From positions 1 to 10,678 of the forward strand of contig CAAGNL010000152.1 in the NCBI GenBank assembly GCA_900771305.1: a stretch of DNA of 10,678 nt. Reading direction: 5' to 3'. Below, piece by piece: positions 1-7,593 of this stretch. This DNA is from Kiritimatiellia bacterium. Its GTDB lineage: Bacteria > Verrucomicrobiota > Kiritimatiellia > RFP12 > UBA1067. The translations under genes and the position numbers were made by a program. The notes beneath the pieces were generated by a model. The model was not told the DNA's origin. It saw nothing but the letters and a program-made list of their open reading frames with translations, and did not search any database. Within the stretch, counting starts at the first letter, position 1; every line of letters starts with the position of its first letter.

Positions 1-1
1 A

Positions 2-478
2 TCTCAGGACGTCTTCGACTTCAAGCCCTATCCGGATGCCTCCTTCGCAACCACCTGGGCGATCGACCTGCACTATCCGATGCCCAGCAACACGAAGAAC
101 TACCCGGGTGAACCGTTCCGCTCGATCTGCACGCATAACCGCCATTACGCCTACCCGGTTCCGTACCGTTGCCTCTATTCGCGCAATGTCGCGAACCTCT
201 TCATGGCGGGGCGCAACATCTCCGTCACGCACGTCGCGCTCGGCACGGTCCGCGTGATGCGCACAACCGGCATGATGGGCGAGGTCGTCGGCATGGCGGC
301 CAGCATCTGCAAGCGGCATGGCTGCCGTCCGCGCGGCGTCTACACGGACCATCTGGACGCCCTCAAGGTCCTGATGAAGAAGGGCGTCGGAACAGGGAAG
401 CCGCAGCCTCCGCAGGACTACAACCGTGGTGCTCTCATCCCCGGTGCGCCCAAGGCGAACGGGGGCTCGGCGAAATGA
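2..478 (+). CDS. FAD-dependent oxidoreductase, C-terminal part (cut by window edge)
   Basis: This is the last 158 residues of a larger protein whose start lies upstream of the window. The frame is open from base 2 to the TGA at 476-478. The stretch NLFMAGRNISVTHVALGT, followed by VRVMRTTGMMGEVVGMAA, is the typical C-terminal FAD-binding region of the FAD_oxidored family (PF12831, recalled from memory): an N-L-x-x-A-G-R motif, then a G-T-V-R-x-x-x-T-x-G helix that closes over the flavin. The residues before it (TWAIDLHYP, YPVPYRCLYSR) also fit that family. Such proteins are numerous in planctomycetes, verrucomicrobia and relatives, often with unknown substrates, so I give no reaction. The C-terminal tail after about base 390 is proline/glycine-rich. 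The stop overlaps the dgt start (ATGA), so the two genes are probably translationally coupled. The family call is fairly secure; the substrate is unknown. Confidence 0.85.
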   Translation, partial: SQDVFDFKPYPDASFATTWAIDLHYPMPSNTKNYPGEPFRSICTHNRHYAYPVPYRCLYSRNVANLFMAGRNISVTHVALGTVRVMRTTGMMGEVVGMAASICKRHGCRPRGVYTDHLDALKVLMKKGVGTGKPQPPQDYNRGALIPGAPKANGGSAK

Positions 479-1803
479 CGAATCGCTGGCGGCAGCTGCT
501 CTCCCCTCTGCGGGTCAATGTTGACGGGGATACGATCTCCTTTGACGACTATCGCCGGCAGGGAGATGCGCGCTCTCCTTTCGAGATCGACTACGAGCGC
601 GTCGTCTTCTCCTCTTCGTTCCGCCGTCTGGCGCGTAAGACGCAGGTGCATCCCTTTGCAGACGTCGACTACATCCACAATCGGCTCACGCATTCGCTCG
701 AGGTTTCGGCCCTCTGCCAGACCTTTGCCCGCGAGATTCAGGTCTTTCTGGTCGAAAGGGGCGACCTGGATTCGGAGATGGCGGATGCGGTCGGCTGGAG
801 CATGAAGGCCGCCGGCCTCGCCCATGACGTCGGCAACCCTGCCTACGGACACTCCGGTGAGGAGGCCATCCAGGCCTGGGCCGAGAAGGCCGCGGCGCGT
901 TTGGACGACGATCTGGTCTGGACGGATTTCCGCGTATTCGACGGCAACGCCCAGGCCTTCCGGCTCCTGGTCCGCAATGATCTGCGCAGTTCCGTCTATT
1001 ACCGTTTCACGCTTGCCTCCCTTGGAGCCCTCGTCAAGCATCCCAAGCTGGCCTCCTCCTTTGTGGTGGACCCTTCCGGCAAGCGGAAGCTTTCCGCCTT
1101 CTCAACGGAGGAGGAGATCTTTCGCCGCGTCTGGACCGAACTCGGGCTCGTTCGCCCTGACGGTTCCTTCATGCGGCATCCGCTCTCCTATCTGACCGAG
1201 GCGGCGGACGATATCTGCTACCGTATTCTCGATTTCGAGGACGCGGTCTCGATGGACATCTTCCCTGAACGGCAGGTCTGCGAGATCTTCCGCAAGGTCC
1301 TTTCTCGCCGCCACCAGGCCGAGAGCGACGGCAAGCCTGTTCAGTGGTTCCGCGGGGTGGCGATTGGTGATCTGATCGAGGCCTTCGTCGATCAGTTCAA
1401 ACGGCACTACGACGAGATTATGGCCGGCACGTTCAAGGGTGAACTCAAGGATTACCTAGAGGGTGATCAGAAGGCGGCCTTTGGCGATATCCAGGAGCTA
1501 TACGGCATCCTTTTCTCGCATCACCGCAAGGTCATTGCCGAGATTGGCTGTTACGGTCAGTTCTCGGGCATCCTTGACCACTATCTGTCTTTCCTCGAAC
1601 AAATTCCCCGTCCGGGCGGCGCGCCGCAGATCAACGCGCTCTCCACATTCGGTCGCCAGCTGGTGCAGCTCGCCTGGGATGCCGACTACTACGAGGCGAA
1701 TCGGTCGCAGACGCGTGCCTGGTGGGCGCACCAGGTGCTGGACTTCGTCTCCGGCATGACTGACGACTACCTCAACACGCTTTCCCACCGCCTGGGCTGC
1801 TAG
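475..1803 (+). CDS. dgt: dGTP triphosphohydrolase (HD-domain dGTPase)
   Basis: The predicted 442-residue cytoplasmic enzyme hydrolyses dGTP (and possibly other dNTPs) to the nucleoside and triphosphate, adjusting the dNTP pool. The HD-type metal site is visible: H73 in NRLTHSLEV, the HD pair H117-D118 in GLAHDVGNPAYGHSGE, and a late Asp in EAADDICYR (D245/D246). SSFRRLARKTQVHP near residue 47 is the usual N-terminal dGTPase motif. Length fits the roughly 440-residue branch of the family rather than the shorter Dgt-like proteins. The frame stays open further upstream, but I chose the ATG at 475: it overlaps the preceding stop (ATGA), and the residues before it are only an out-of-frame reading of the oxidoreductase. 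No strong Shine-Dalgarno is seen, consistent with coupled translation. dGTPases can restrict phage by draining dNTPs, but nothing here specifically indicates a defence role. Confidence 0.93.
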   Translation: MTNRWRQLLSPLRVNVDGDTISFDDYRRQGDARSPFEIDYERVVFSSSFRRLARKTQVHPFADVDYIHNRLTHSLEVSALCQTFAREIQVFLVERGDLDSEMADAVGWSMKAAGLAHDVGNPAYGHSGEEAIQAWAEKAAARLDDDLVWTDFRVFDGNAQAFRLLVRNDLRSSVYYRFTLASLGALVKHPKLASSFVVDPSGKRKLSAFSTEEEIFRRVWTELGLVRPDGSFMRHPLSYLTEAADDICYRILDFEDAVSMDIFPERQVCEIFRKVLSRRHQAESDGKPVQWFRGVAIGDLIEAFVDQFKRHYDEIMAGTFKGELKDYLEGDQKAAFGDIQELYGILFSHHRKVIAEIGCYGQFSGILDHYLSFLEQIPRPGGAPQINALSTFGRQLVQLAWDADYYEANRSQTRAWWAHQVLDFVSGMTDDYLNTLSHRLGC

Positions 1804-1831
1804 GGGGCCTGCACCCGGAAGTCGTAGAACC

Positions 1832-1856
1832 GGTTGCGTCCGTCGCAGGCGCGACC
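1832..1856. terminator. possible stem-loop between convergent genes
   Basis: GGTTGCG (1832-1838) can pair with CGCGACC (1850-1856), giving a 7-bp stem with one G-U pair and an 11-base loop. It sits in the 76-base gap between the converging dgt and tadB genes, where a bidirectional terminator would be expected. There is no U-tract on either side, so intrinsic termination is doubtful and the fold may be chance in GC-rich DNA. Confidence 0.22.
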
Positions 1857-1879
1857 ATTCTCGCCAACGCACGGCAGCG

Positions 1880-2779
1880 CTAGACGTCAATCTTGATAAT
1901 CTTACGGATGAAGAGCCAGCCCACCGTGACGAGCGCGAGGGTGATGCCCACGCAGATCGCACCCTTGAGCGAGAAGAGGAAGGGCTTCATCACGTCGGGC
2001 TTCATCACCGTCATCGCAATGCCGAGAACCAACGGCATCAGCGACACGATGAGGCCCTGAAGGCGGCCCTGGGCCGTGAGCGTGCGGACGCGCCGCTCAA
2101 TGCGCAGGCGGCCGCGGATCGTCACCGAGATCTTGTCGAAGATCTCGGTGAGGTTTCCTCCCGTCTTGCGGGCGATGTCGATGGATGTGCAGACGAGCGT
2201 GAGGTCGTCGGACGCCACGCGCCGGTCGAGGGACGCAAGTGCCTCGTCGAAGGGCAACCCCACCCGCATCTGCTGCAGCAACACGCTGAACTCCTGGGAG
2301 ATCGGCCTCTCGCCGCTCTCGACCACGCTTTCGAACGCCTGGTTGATGGAGAAGCCCGCCCGCAGGGCGTTGGACATCGTTCCCAGTGCGTCGACAAGCT
2401 GTTCGTTGAACTTCACCCGTCTCCTGTCGCGCAGGATCTTCACGTAGCGCGCGGGCAGCGTGAACACGAACGCACCCGCGCCGAGCCCGAGGAGGATGCC
2501 CGCGATGGTCGAGGCGATGTTCGTGAAGCTGAAGAGGGGAATGAAGAAGATGAAGAACGCCGTGATCGCCGCGAGGCGCCCGAGCTGTGCGATCTTCTTC
2601 GGCGAGACGAACATGAAGACGTCCTCGAACTGGCGGCTCGTCTCCTCGCCCATCTGAGAGGCGTAGTTCCCCGTCCCCTCGTTCAGCGCGGCGACGAACA
2701 GCCAGGCGAAGCTGAAGAACGCCACGCCGGCGGACGCGATGGCGCCCCAAAGGAGGATGTTGTCCGGTAGTGTTGGCAT
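1880..2779 (-). CDS. tadB: TadB-like inner-membrane platform protein of the Tad pilus (T2SSF family)
   Basis: This 299-residue integral membrane protein should form the inner-membrane platform on which the CpaF/TadA ATPase acts during pilus assembly. Hydrophobic segments are at about residues 8-31, 66-84, 88-108, 243-259 and 271-291. Between them is a cytoplasmic type II secretion F domain (about 125-240), with the family-like stretches LGTMSNALRAGFSINQAFE, VGLPFDEALASLDRRV and CTSIDIARKTGGNLTEIFD. The TadB/TadC choice rests on its position directly after the ATPase gene and its size. Normally a tadC follows, but here the next gene is the convergent dgt, so the cluster lacks tadC locally. The ATG at 2779 is preceded by GGAAACAGAGC, a weak ribosome site, 41 bases after the upstream stop. 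It is last in the operon. Confidence 0.88.
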   Translation of the reverse strand: MPTLPDNILLWGAIASAGVAFFSFAWLFVAALNEGTGNYASQMGEETSRQFEDVFMFVSPKKIAQLGRLAAITAFFIFFIPLFSFTNIASTIAGILLGLGAGAFVFTLPARYVKILRDRRRVKFNEQLVDALGTMSNALRAGFSINQAFESVVESGERPISQEFSVLLQQMRVGLPFDEALASLDRRVASDDLTLVCTSIDIARKTGGNLTEIFDKISVTIRGRLRIERRVRTLTAQGRLQGLIVSLMPLVLGIAMTVMKPDVMKPFLFSLKGAICVGITLALVTVGWLFIRKIIKIDV

Positions 2780-2820
2780 GCTCTGTTTCCGGTTTTCCTA
2801 GATGGCCTTGATGGTTCGCG

Positions 2821-4560
2821 TCAGCGGCCGATGACCTCGAGCCGTACCTCGCGGTTCTGGTTCGGATCGAAGGCCGCCGTGTCGAGGTGGATGCCCCGGC
2901 TCTTCATGTGCTCGTAGAAGGTGGGGATCGCGCCGGTGGGGCGGAAGACGCCCTGGATCCTTCCGCGCTCGTCCACGCCCGTCTGGCGGAACGCGAAGAT
3001 GTCCTGCATCACGATCTGCTGGCCCTCGAGGCCCGTGACCTCCGAGATGGCCACCACCTTGCGCGAACCGTCCGAAAGACGCGATTCGTGGATGACGATG
3101 TCCACGGCCGAGGCGATCTGCTCGCGGATGGCACGGGAAGGCAGCTCCATGCCGCTCATGAGCACCATCGTCTCAAGGCGCGAGATCACGTCGCGCGGCG
3201 AGTTCGCGTGCACGGTCGTGAGCGAGCCGTCGTGGCCGGTGTTCATCGCCTGCAGCATGTCCAGCGCCTCGCCGCCACGGCATTCGCCCACGATGATGCG
3301 GTCGGGGCGCATGCGGAGGCAGTTCTTCACGAGGTCGCGGATCGACACGGCGCCGCGCCCCTCGATGTTCGGCGGTCGCGCCTCGAGCCGCACGACGTGG
3401 GGCTGCAGGAGACGGAGTTCCGCGGCGTCCTCCACCGTGACGATGCGCTCGTTCTCGGGAATGAAGCCGGAGAGGAGATTGAGCAGGGTGGTCTTTCCAG
3501 ACCCCGTGCCACCCGCCACGATTATGTTCTTGCGCATCATCACGCAGGCTTTCATGAACTCGGCAGCGTTGCGCGTCCAGGTCCCGAACCGGATGAAGTC
3601 CTCCACCGAGAGCGTCTTCTTTGCGAACTTCCGGATGGTGATCGTGGGGCCGGAGAGTGACAGCGGCGGAATGATCGCGTTGACGCGCGACCCATCCGCG
3701 AGACGGGCGTCGACGTACGGCTGCGATTCGTCGATGCGGCGGCCGATCGGGGAGACGATGCGCTCGATCACGGCCATCACGCTCGCGTCGTCCATGAACT
3801 GCATGTCGGTGAGTTCGAGCTTGCCGTGCCGCTCCACGTAGACCTGGTGTGGACCGTTCACCATGATTTCGGTTATTGATTCATCGGCGAGAAGGTCTTC
3901 CAGTGGCCCCAGCCGCAACGCCTCGTTGAAGACCTCACGTTCAAGTCTGTCCGCCTCAATGCCCGGAGGAAGTCGTCCACTCGTGCGGACCTGCTCGATG
4001 ATTTCGTGGATCTTCGCGGTTGCCTGTTTTTCGAGCCCCGCGCGGTCCACTCCCGCGACGGTGAGACGCTTGAGGTCCAGGCGCGCGATGAGCTCTTGCT
4101 GGATCTGCTCCTTTACCTGGCGGCGGATGGCCGCCTGCGGATCAGGACGCTTTTCCACCGGCGGAGGGGGTGGCGGAGGCGGCGGTGGAGGTTCGGCCAT
4201 GGGCTCCTCCTGCGCCGGAACGAGCACGGCGGGCGGAAGCGGTTGGTTCGACTCGGGCTCGTCCTCGACCGTGGAGACGCGCAGCATCGTGTTGCCGATC
4301 TCGACCACCGCGTCCTGAGTGAGGGCGACGGCTTCGTCGATCGGCATCCCGTTCACATACGTGCCGTTCGCGCTGTGGAGGTCCTCGATCGTCGCCACTC
4401 CGCCGCGCAGCAGCAGGAGCGCATGGCGGTCGGAGATCTCCGGGAAGGGCAGGTGGATGCGTGAGGAGGGACTGCGTCCGATGATGTAGGCGCCGTCCTG
4501 CACGCGGAACCGCGTGGCCGTGCCTTCGCCCGGCTTGATGATGTCGATTGCAAATGCCAT
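2821..4560 (-). CDS. tadA: CpaF/TadA-type secretion ATPase with N-terminal FHA domain
   Basis: This 579-residue protein should power Tad pilus assembly or secretion from the cytoplasmic side. It has three parts. An FHA phosphothreonine-binding domain (about residues 3-97) shows YIIGRSPSSRIHLPFPEISD, then RHALLLL and HSANGTYVNG. A linker of about 100-140 contains 11 consecutive prolines (124-134). A full CpaF ATPase follows (about 145-550), with Walker A GTGSGKTT (351-358), Walker B-like RIIVGECRGGE (421-431, with E426), and the family stretch MNTGHDGSLTTVHANSPRDV (439-458). Classical TadA/CpaF proteins lack the FHA domain, so this is a fusion. It probably links the motor to a Ser/Thr kinase signal, which is inference. 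The ATG at 4560 lies 2 bases after the cpaB stop, with GGGAGG eight bases upstream, so the start is well supported. Its partner platform is the next gene, tadB. Confidence 0.95.
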   Translation of the reverse strand: MAFAIDIIKPGEGTATRFRVQDGAYIIGRSPSSRIHLPFPEISDRHALLLLRGGVATIEDLHSANGTYVNGMPIDEAVALTQDAVVEIGNTMLRVSTVEDEPESNQPLPPAVLVPAQEEPMAEPPPPPPPPPPPVEKRPDPQAAIRRQVKEQIQQELIARLDLKRLTVAGVDRAGLEKQATAKIHEIIEQVRTSGRLPPGIEADRLEREVFNEALRLGPLEDLLADESITEIMVNGPHQVYVERHGKLELTDMQFMDDASVMAVIERIVSPIGRRIDESQPYVDARLADGSRVNAIIPPLSLSGPTITIRKFAKKTLSVEDFIRFGTWTRNAAEFMKACVMMRKNIIVAGGTGSGKTTLLNLLSGFIPENERIVTVEDAAELRLLQPHVVRLEARPPNIEGRGAVSIRDLVKNCLRMRPDRIIVGECRGGEALDMLQAMNTGHDGSLTTVHANSPRDVISRLETMVLMSGMELPSRAIREQIASAVDIVIHESRLSDGSRKVVAISEVTGLEGQQIVMQDIFAFRQTGVDERGRIQGVFRPTGAIPTFYEHMKSRGIHLDTAAFDPNQNREVRLEVIGR

Positions 4561-4562
4561 CG

Positions 4563-5381
4563 TTAGCGCCTCCCGCCGATTTCCTGCTGACGCTTCAGGT
4601 TGAGCTTTTCAATCTCTTCGCGGATCTTCTCGAAGTCAACCTGCGGCAGCCGCTCCTCATAGGAGGTGTCGTTACGGTTGCGCAGCGCGAGCGAGAGGCG
4701 TCCCTTGATCTGCTCGGCGAAGACGAGCATCTCCGCCTCGCGCGGCGTCACCTCGAGCGTGACAGTGGAGTATGAGGAGCCGCCGAAGCTGAGCGCGGGG
4801 GCCGACTTCGCGGTCTCCTTGCCCGTCGCCAGCACGAGCACGTTCTGGAGAATCGTGCAGGTGACGAGGTCCTGCATCAGCTTGCCGTCCGGACCCTTCT
4901 TCGGGAACGTGAAGGTGCCGATCACGTCGACGTGGTCGTTCGGCTTCACCATGCCGCTCACGGCTGCGGCGCCGGACGCGTTGATCGAGACGGCGCGCAT
5001 CTTGCGGCGGATGTCGTCGGCGATTCCTCCGCGCAGCGGATTGCCGCCCTCGACGTCGGACCAGAAGAGGATTTCCTTGGCGTTGCGGCTCGTCACCAGT
5101 TTGCGGCCGACAATGTCGGGGATGTTCATCCGTGTGAGCGCCTGGCCACGCACGCCTGCCGCCGGCACGGTTCGCTCGTAGAGGTCCGCCTTCTGGATCA
5201 CGGTTCCACTTGGCATGTCCTTGCTGAAGCAGAGTGCCTCGATGGTGCCGTGTTTCTTGTTGAATTCGCTCTTCAGCTTCTGGAACTCGGAGTCCTTGCT
5301 GGTGAGGTAGGTGCGCGTGAGAAACGCGGCCAGCAGTCCGGCGGCGATGGCGATGGCGAGTACGATTTTCGAGTTCTTCAT
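4563..5381 (-). CDS. cpaB: CpaB/RcpC family Tad pilus assembly protein
   Basis: This 272-residue protein has a single N-terminal membrane anchor (about residues 5-22) and a periplasmic body. Residues about 47-110 look like an SAF domain (EALCFSKDMPSGTVIQKADL, then DIVGRKLVTSRNAKEILFW). Residues about 125-235 look like the RcpC/CpaB domain (MRAVSINASGAAAVSGMVKP, then NDHVDVIGTF and VTLEVTPREAEMLVFAEQ). Such proteins help assemble or gate the outer-membrane secretin of Tad systems. The last 25 residues are charged and probably helical (EKIREEIEKLNLKRQQE). The ATG at 5381 has GAGGAG four bases upstream. The gene begins 25 bases after the 112-residue ORF and runs into tadA with a 2-base gap, so it is co-transcribed. 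No secretin gene (cpaC/rcpA) follows, although the two are usually adjacent. Confidence 0.88.
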   Translation of the reverse strand: MKNSKIVLAIAIAAGLLAAFLTRTYLTSKDSEFQKLKSEFNKKHGTIEALCFSKDMPSGTVIQKADLYERTVPAAGVRGQALTRMNIPDIVGRKLVTSRNAKEILFWSDVEGGNPLRGGIADDIRRKMRAVSINASGAAAVSGMVKPNDHVDVIGTFTFPKKGPDGKLMQDLVTCTILQNVLVLATGKETAKSAPALSFGGSSYSTVTLEVTPREAEMLVFAEQIKGRLSLALRNRNDTSYEERLPQVDFEKIREEIEKLNLKRQQEIGGRR

Positions 5382-5406
5382 AGTCTCCTCATTTCATCAA
5401 GTCGGG

Positions 5407-5745
5407 TTAAAGAGCGCTTCCTCTGCGGAATTCCGTGACGCGGGTCCCCCCCTGGGGAACGTCCTCCACGAGAAGGGCCGCCGTGCGCCGGCCGCGGACG
5501 AAGAGCTTGAACGTGCGCGTCGAGACGGGGAGTTCCTCCCAGCCCGCCGACCGATAGGCCTCCGCGGCGCGGGCCGCGGCTTCCTCCGCCGTTCCCGCTT
5601 CAAACCGCACGGAAACATTTGCGTCGCCCGCCACCGTTCCCGCGTACGTGGGCTCGACGGTTTGCCGCGTCTGGAAAATCCATCCGCCCGCAAGCAGAGC
5701 GCAGACGACAATCGGCAGGATGGTGAGCAGAAGGAAACGCTTCAC
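5407..5745 (-). CDS. unrecognised small membrane-anchored protein in Tad operon
   Basis: I do not recognise this 112-residue protein. Residues 4-24 form one hydrophobic segment (FLLLTILPIVVCALLAGGWIF) after a Lys-Arg start, consistent with a signal anchor that leaves about 85 residues outside the cytoplasm. C15 sits in the hydrophobic core, but the surrounding VVC does not make a good lipobox. The body has an alanine-rich helix (about 51-68, GTAEEAAARAAEAYRSAGWE) followed by alternating hydrophobic residues with charged turns (KLFVRGRRTAALLVEDVPQG), suggesting a small alpha/beta fold. The start is a GTG at 5745 whose last bases overlap the tadE stop (GTGA), and it sits between tadE and cpaB. 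It is very likely a real, co-translated gene. A pilus accessory or periplasmic assembly role is only inferred from position. Confidence 0.75.
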   Translation of the reverse strand: MKRFLLLTILPIVVCALLAGGWIFQTRQTVEPTYAGTVAGDANVSVRFEAGTAEEAAARAAEAYRSAGWEELPVSTRTFKLFVRGRRTAALLVEDVPQGGTRVTEFRRGSAL

Positions 5746-6158
5746 AGCAGGCCGCCTTCCTGTTCAAGCTGGTTGATCTCGAAGGTCGGCACGCCCATCG
5801 CGGGCATCGACGCCTCCTCGTGGATGCGGAATTCGTTGTCCCCGTTGGCGGGGAAGAGCCAGTCCGCGGCGAATCGCGTGAGGTCCACCGTCTCGTGGCG
5901 CTGCTCGGTGACGAGCTCGACGGCGGGAATGTCACGGGCGTCCGCAGGCAGGTTGTCGAGGATCCGCACGGGAAGGGCGCCGTTGGGACTCCCCCCGTCG
6001 GCTTCCGCCGCGCGCCCCGCCGCGCGGCGGACCTCGCTCTGCAGCTGCGTCGTCTTTGGGATGATGGCGCCGAAGGCGAGGAGCGCGCTCAGGATGAGCG
6101 TGAGCGCGAAGAGCCCGAGGGCGAACTCGATCATGGCCTGTCCGGACCTAGCGTGCAT
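5742..6158 (-). CDS. tadE: TadE-like pseudopilin
   Basis: This 138-residue protein begins MHARSGQAMIEFALGLFALT. Gly6 followed by QAMIEF puts Glu11 at position +5 relative to a G6/Q7 cut, matching the Tad prepilin-peptidase site (G/XXXXEF) of TadE pseudopilins, and residues 8-30 form the hydrophobic helix. The rest (SEVRRAAGRAAEADG, then a charged domain) would be extracytoplasmic. It belongs to the TadE-like family (PF07811, recalled). The ATG at 6158 has an excellent ribosome site (GGAGGAGG, eight bases upstream) inside the end of tadG, overlapping that gene by 11 bases. Its stop overlaps the next gene by 4. No processing peptidase (tadV/cpaA) is present in the window, so one must be encoded elsewhere if the site is used. 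Confidence 0.85.
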   Translation of the reverse strand: MHARSGQAMIEFALGLFALTLILSALLAFGAIIPKTTQLQSEVRRAAGRAAEADGGSPNGALPVRILDNLPADARDIPAVELVTEQRHETVDLTRFAADWLFPANGDNEFRIHEEASMPAMGVPTFEINQLEQEGGLL

Positions 6159-7593
6159 GGCGCGTGCCTCCTCCGGGACCCGAGCCGCCCGTGGGGCGGC
6201 GGCACTGGTGGCTGTTCACGGAGAGCCACTGCACGCCCTTGGAACGGAATGCGGGGTCCGCCCAGGTCTTCAATGTCGAGCAGTAGGCGCAGCCGCCCGA
6301 ATAGTGCCCCTCCGCGCAGGCGCGCACGTGGTCGCGCGTATGGACCACCCACGCGTCCTCCGCCATGTTGAGCCGTTCCTCCGAGGCGCCCGCGAGCATG
6401 ATCAGCCGTACCGCCGTGAACGCGGGCGTCACCAGCGGGAACTCGCCCTCGAGCGTCACGGTGCGTCCGTCGATCTCGCCGAAGGGCTTCGCCGCGGCGG
6501 TCCAGACGTTCTGCCGGTCCGGGACGTTCGGCGTGAAGGGCCTGAGCGTGGCGGTCACGCGCGTCGCCGCCGAGGCGCCGAAAATGTCGTACCGCGGCTG
6601 CACGTCGCTGCGGAGCGGCAGACGGTCCTCGCCGCCCACGTGCATCTCGCGCCAGGGCCGCCAGTCGGCCCCGTAGACGTACCAGCAGTAGCCGGCCCTG
6701 TTGGTGAGAACGCCCGACCGGTCGAAGGCCTCGTCGGTCACGTGGCCGCAGCCGTTGCGCTTCGCCAGGTCGAGCACGTGCTGGCGGATGCGCGCGCCGT
6801 CCTGCTCGGGGTCCACGTCCAGCAGTGCGCCCTGCTGGCGTACAACGTCCACGCCGAAGAACTCGGGGTTCTGCGGGGAGGCGAGCGAGCCCTCGGGAAC
6901 CTCGCCCCACCCCGAGAAGCTCTGGAGCATGTCCATCATCTCGTCGCGCAGGAAGAACCAGCACCAGTCCTCGCCGTCCACGGCAGAGTAGAAGGCCTTG
7001 TTGAAGAGGGGATGGCTGCCGTTCGCGCTGTAGTTGTAGAAGCGCGCGTTCTCGCAACCCGCGTAGACGCCGTCCTGCACGGCACCGCGCAGCATCTCGG
7101 CGTAGTCCTGCGACTTCTCCGGCCACCCTGGTGTGCTGGGCACGTAGGCCGATGCGCCCGCAATTGCGTCGTTCACCAGGCGCGTCATGCCGGGATCCGC
7201 CTGCAGGCCGTTCTTCTTCGCGATGTGCTGTGCCGCGTAGAGTCCTGCGAGCGGACCCGCGAAGACCAGTCGCTCCTGCAGATGCTGGATGCCCTGCACG
7301 AGGTTGGTCGCCATGTCCGGATCGTCCGCGTACTGGCAGGCCACGTCGACCTGTGCGAGGTTGAGCGCGCCAACCGCGTTGAGCGTGATGCCCTGCCAGC
7401 GGGCGGCCGCGAGCGCGGCGGCGTCGCCCGCGTTCTGCAGTCGTCCCTTGCCGCGGATGGCGAGGAAGACGTCGGCATTCACCAGCACCAGGAGCAGAAG
7501 CCCCAGGAGCATGAACACGAGCACCAGAACGATCTGGCCCCGTTTCCTGGACGCGATTCGTCCAGATCTCCTGCCGCAGTTTCGCATGCGCAC
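6148..7593 (-). CDS. tadG: TadG-like Tad pilus assembly protein
   Basis: This protein has up to 481 residues. After a basic N-terminus there is one hydrophobic helix (about 20-44, beginning GQIVLVLVFMLLGLLLLVL), then RLQNAGDAAALAAARWQ, the hallmark of the TadG/putative-Flp N-terminal domain (PF13400, recalled). The remaining 400 residues should be extracytoplasmic and I recognise no further domain. There are ten cysteines, including C426, C435 and C438 (CAYC motif), so disulphides or metal binding are possible. The sequence offers a GTG at 7593 and an ATG two codons later at 7587. I favour 7587, because an extended -10 promoter ends at 7594, which would place the transcript start at about that ATG; no ribosome site precedes either. 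It is the first gene of the operon and the stop lies inside tadE. The C-terminus is Gly/Arg-rich. Confidence 0.78.
   Translation of the reverse strand: MRMRNCGRRSGRIASRKRGQIVLVLVFMLLGLLLLVLVNADVFLAIRGKGRLQNAGDAAALAAARWQGITLNAVGALNLAQVDVACQYADDPDMATNLVQGIQHLQERLVFAGPLAGLYAAQHIAKKNGLQADPGMTRLVNDAIAGASAYVPSTPGWPEKSQDYAEMLRGAVQDGVYAGCENARFYNYSANGSHPLFNKAFYSAVDGEDWCWFFLRDEMMDMLQSFSGWGEVPEGSLASPQNPEFFGVDVVRQQGALLDVDPEQDGARIRQHVLDLAKRNGCGHVTDEAFDRSGVLTNRAGYCWYVYGADWRPWREMHVGGEDRLPLRSDVQPRYDIFGASAATRVTATLRPFTPNVPDRQNVWTAAAKPFGEIDGRTVTLEGEFPLVTPAFTAVRLIMLAGASEERLNMAEDAWVVHTRDHVRACAEGHYSGGCAYCSTLKTWADPAFRSKGVQWLSVNSHQCRRPTGGSGPGGGTRHAR

Noticed and set aside
169..474. N-terminal extension of the dGTPase frame upstream of 475
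   Set aside because: The extension is an out-of-frame reading of the oxidoreductase C-terminus (Arg/His-rich, no family match); the ATG at 475 gives the family's normal length and N-terminus.
4151..4193. GGN-rich low-complexity repeat on the plus strand as a mobile or regulatory repeat
   Set aside because: On the minus strand it simply encodes the polyproline linker of the FHA-CpaF protein.
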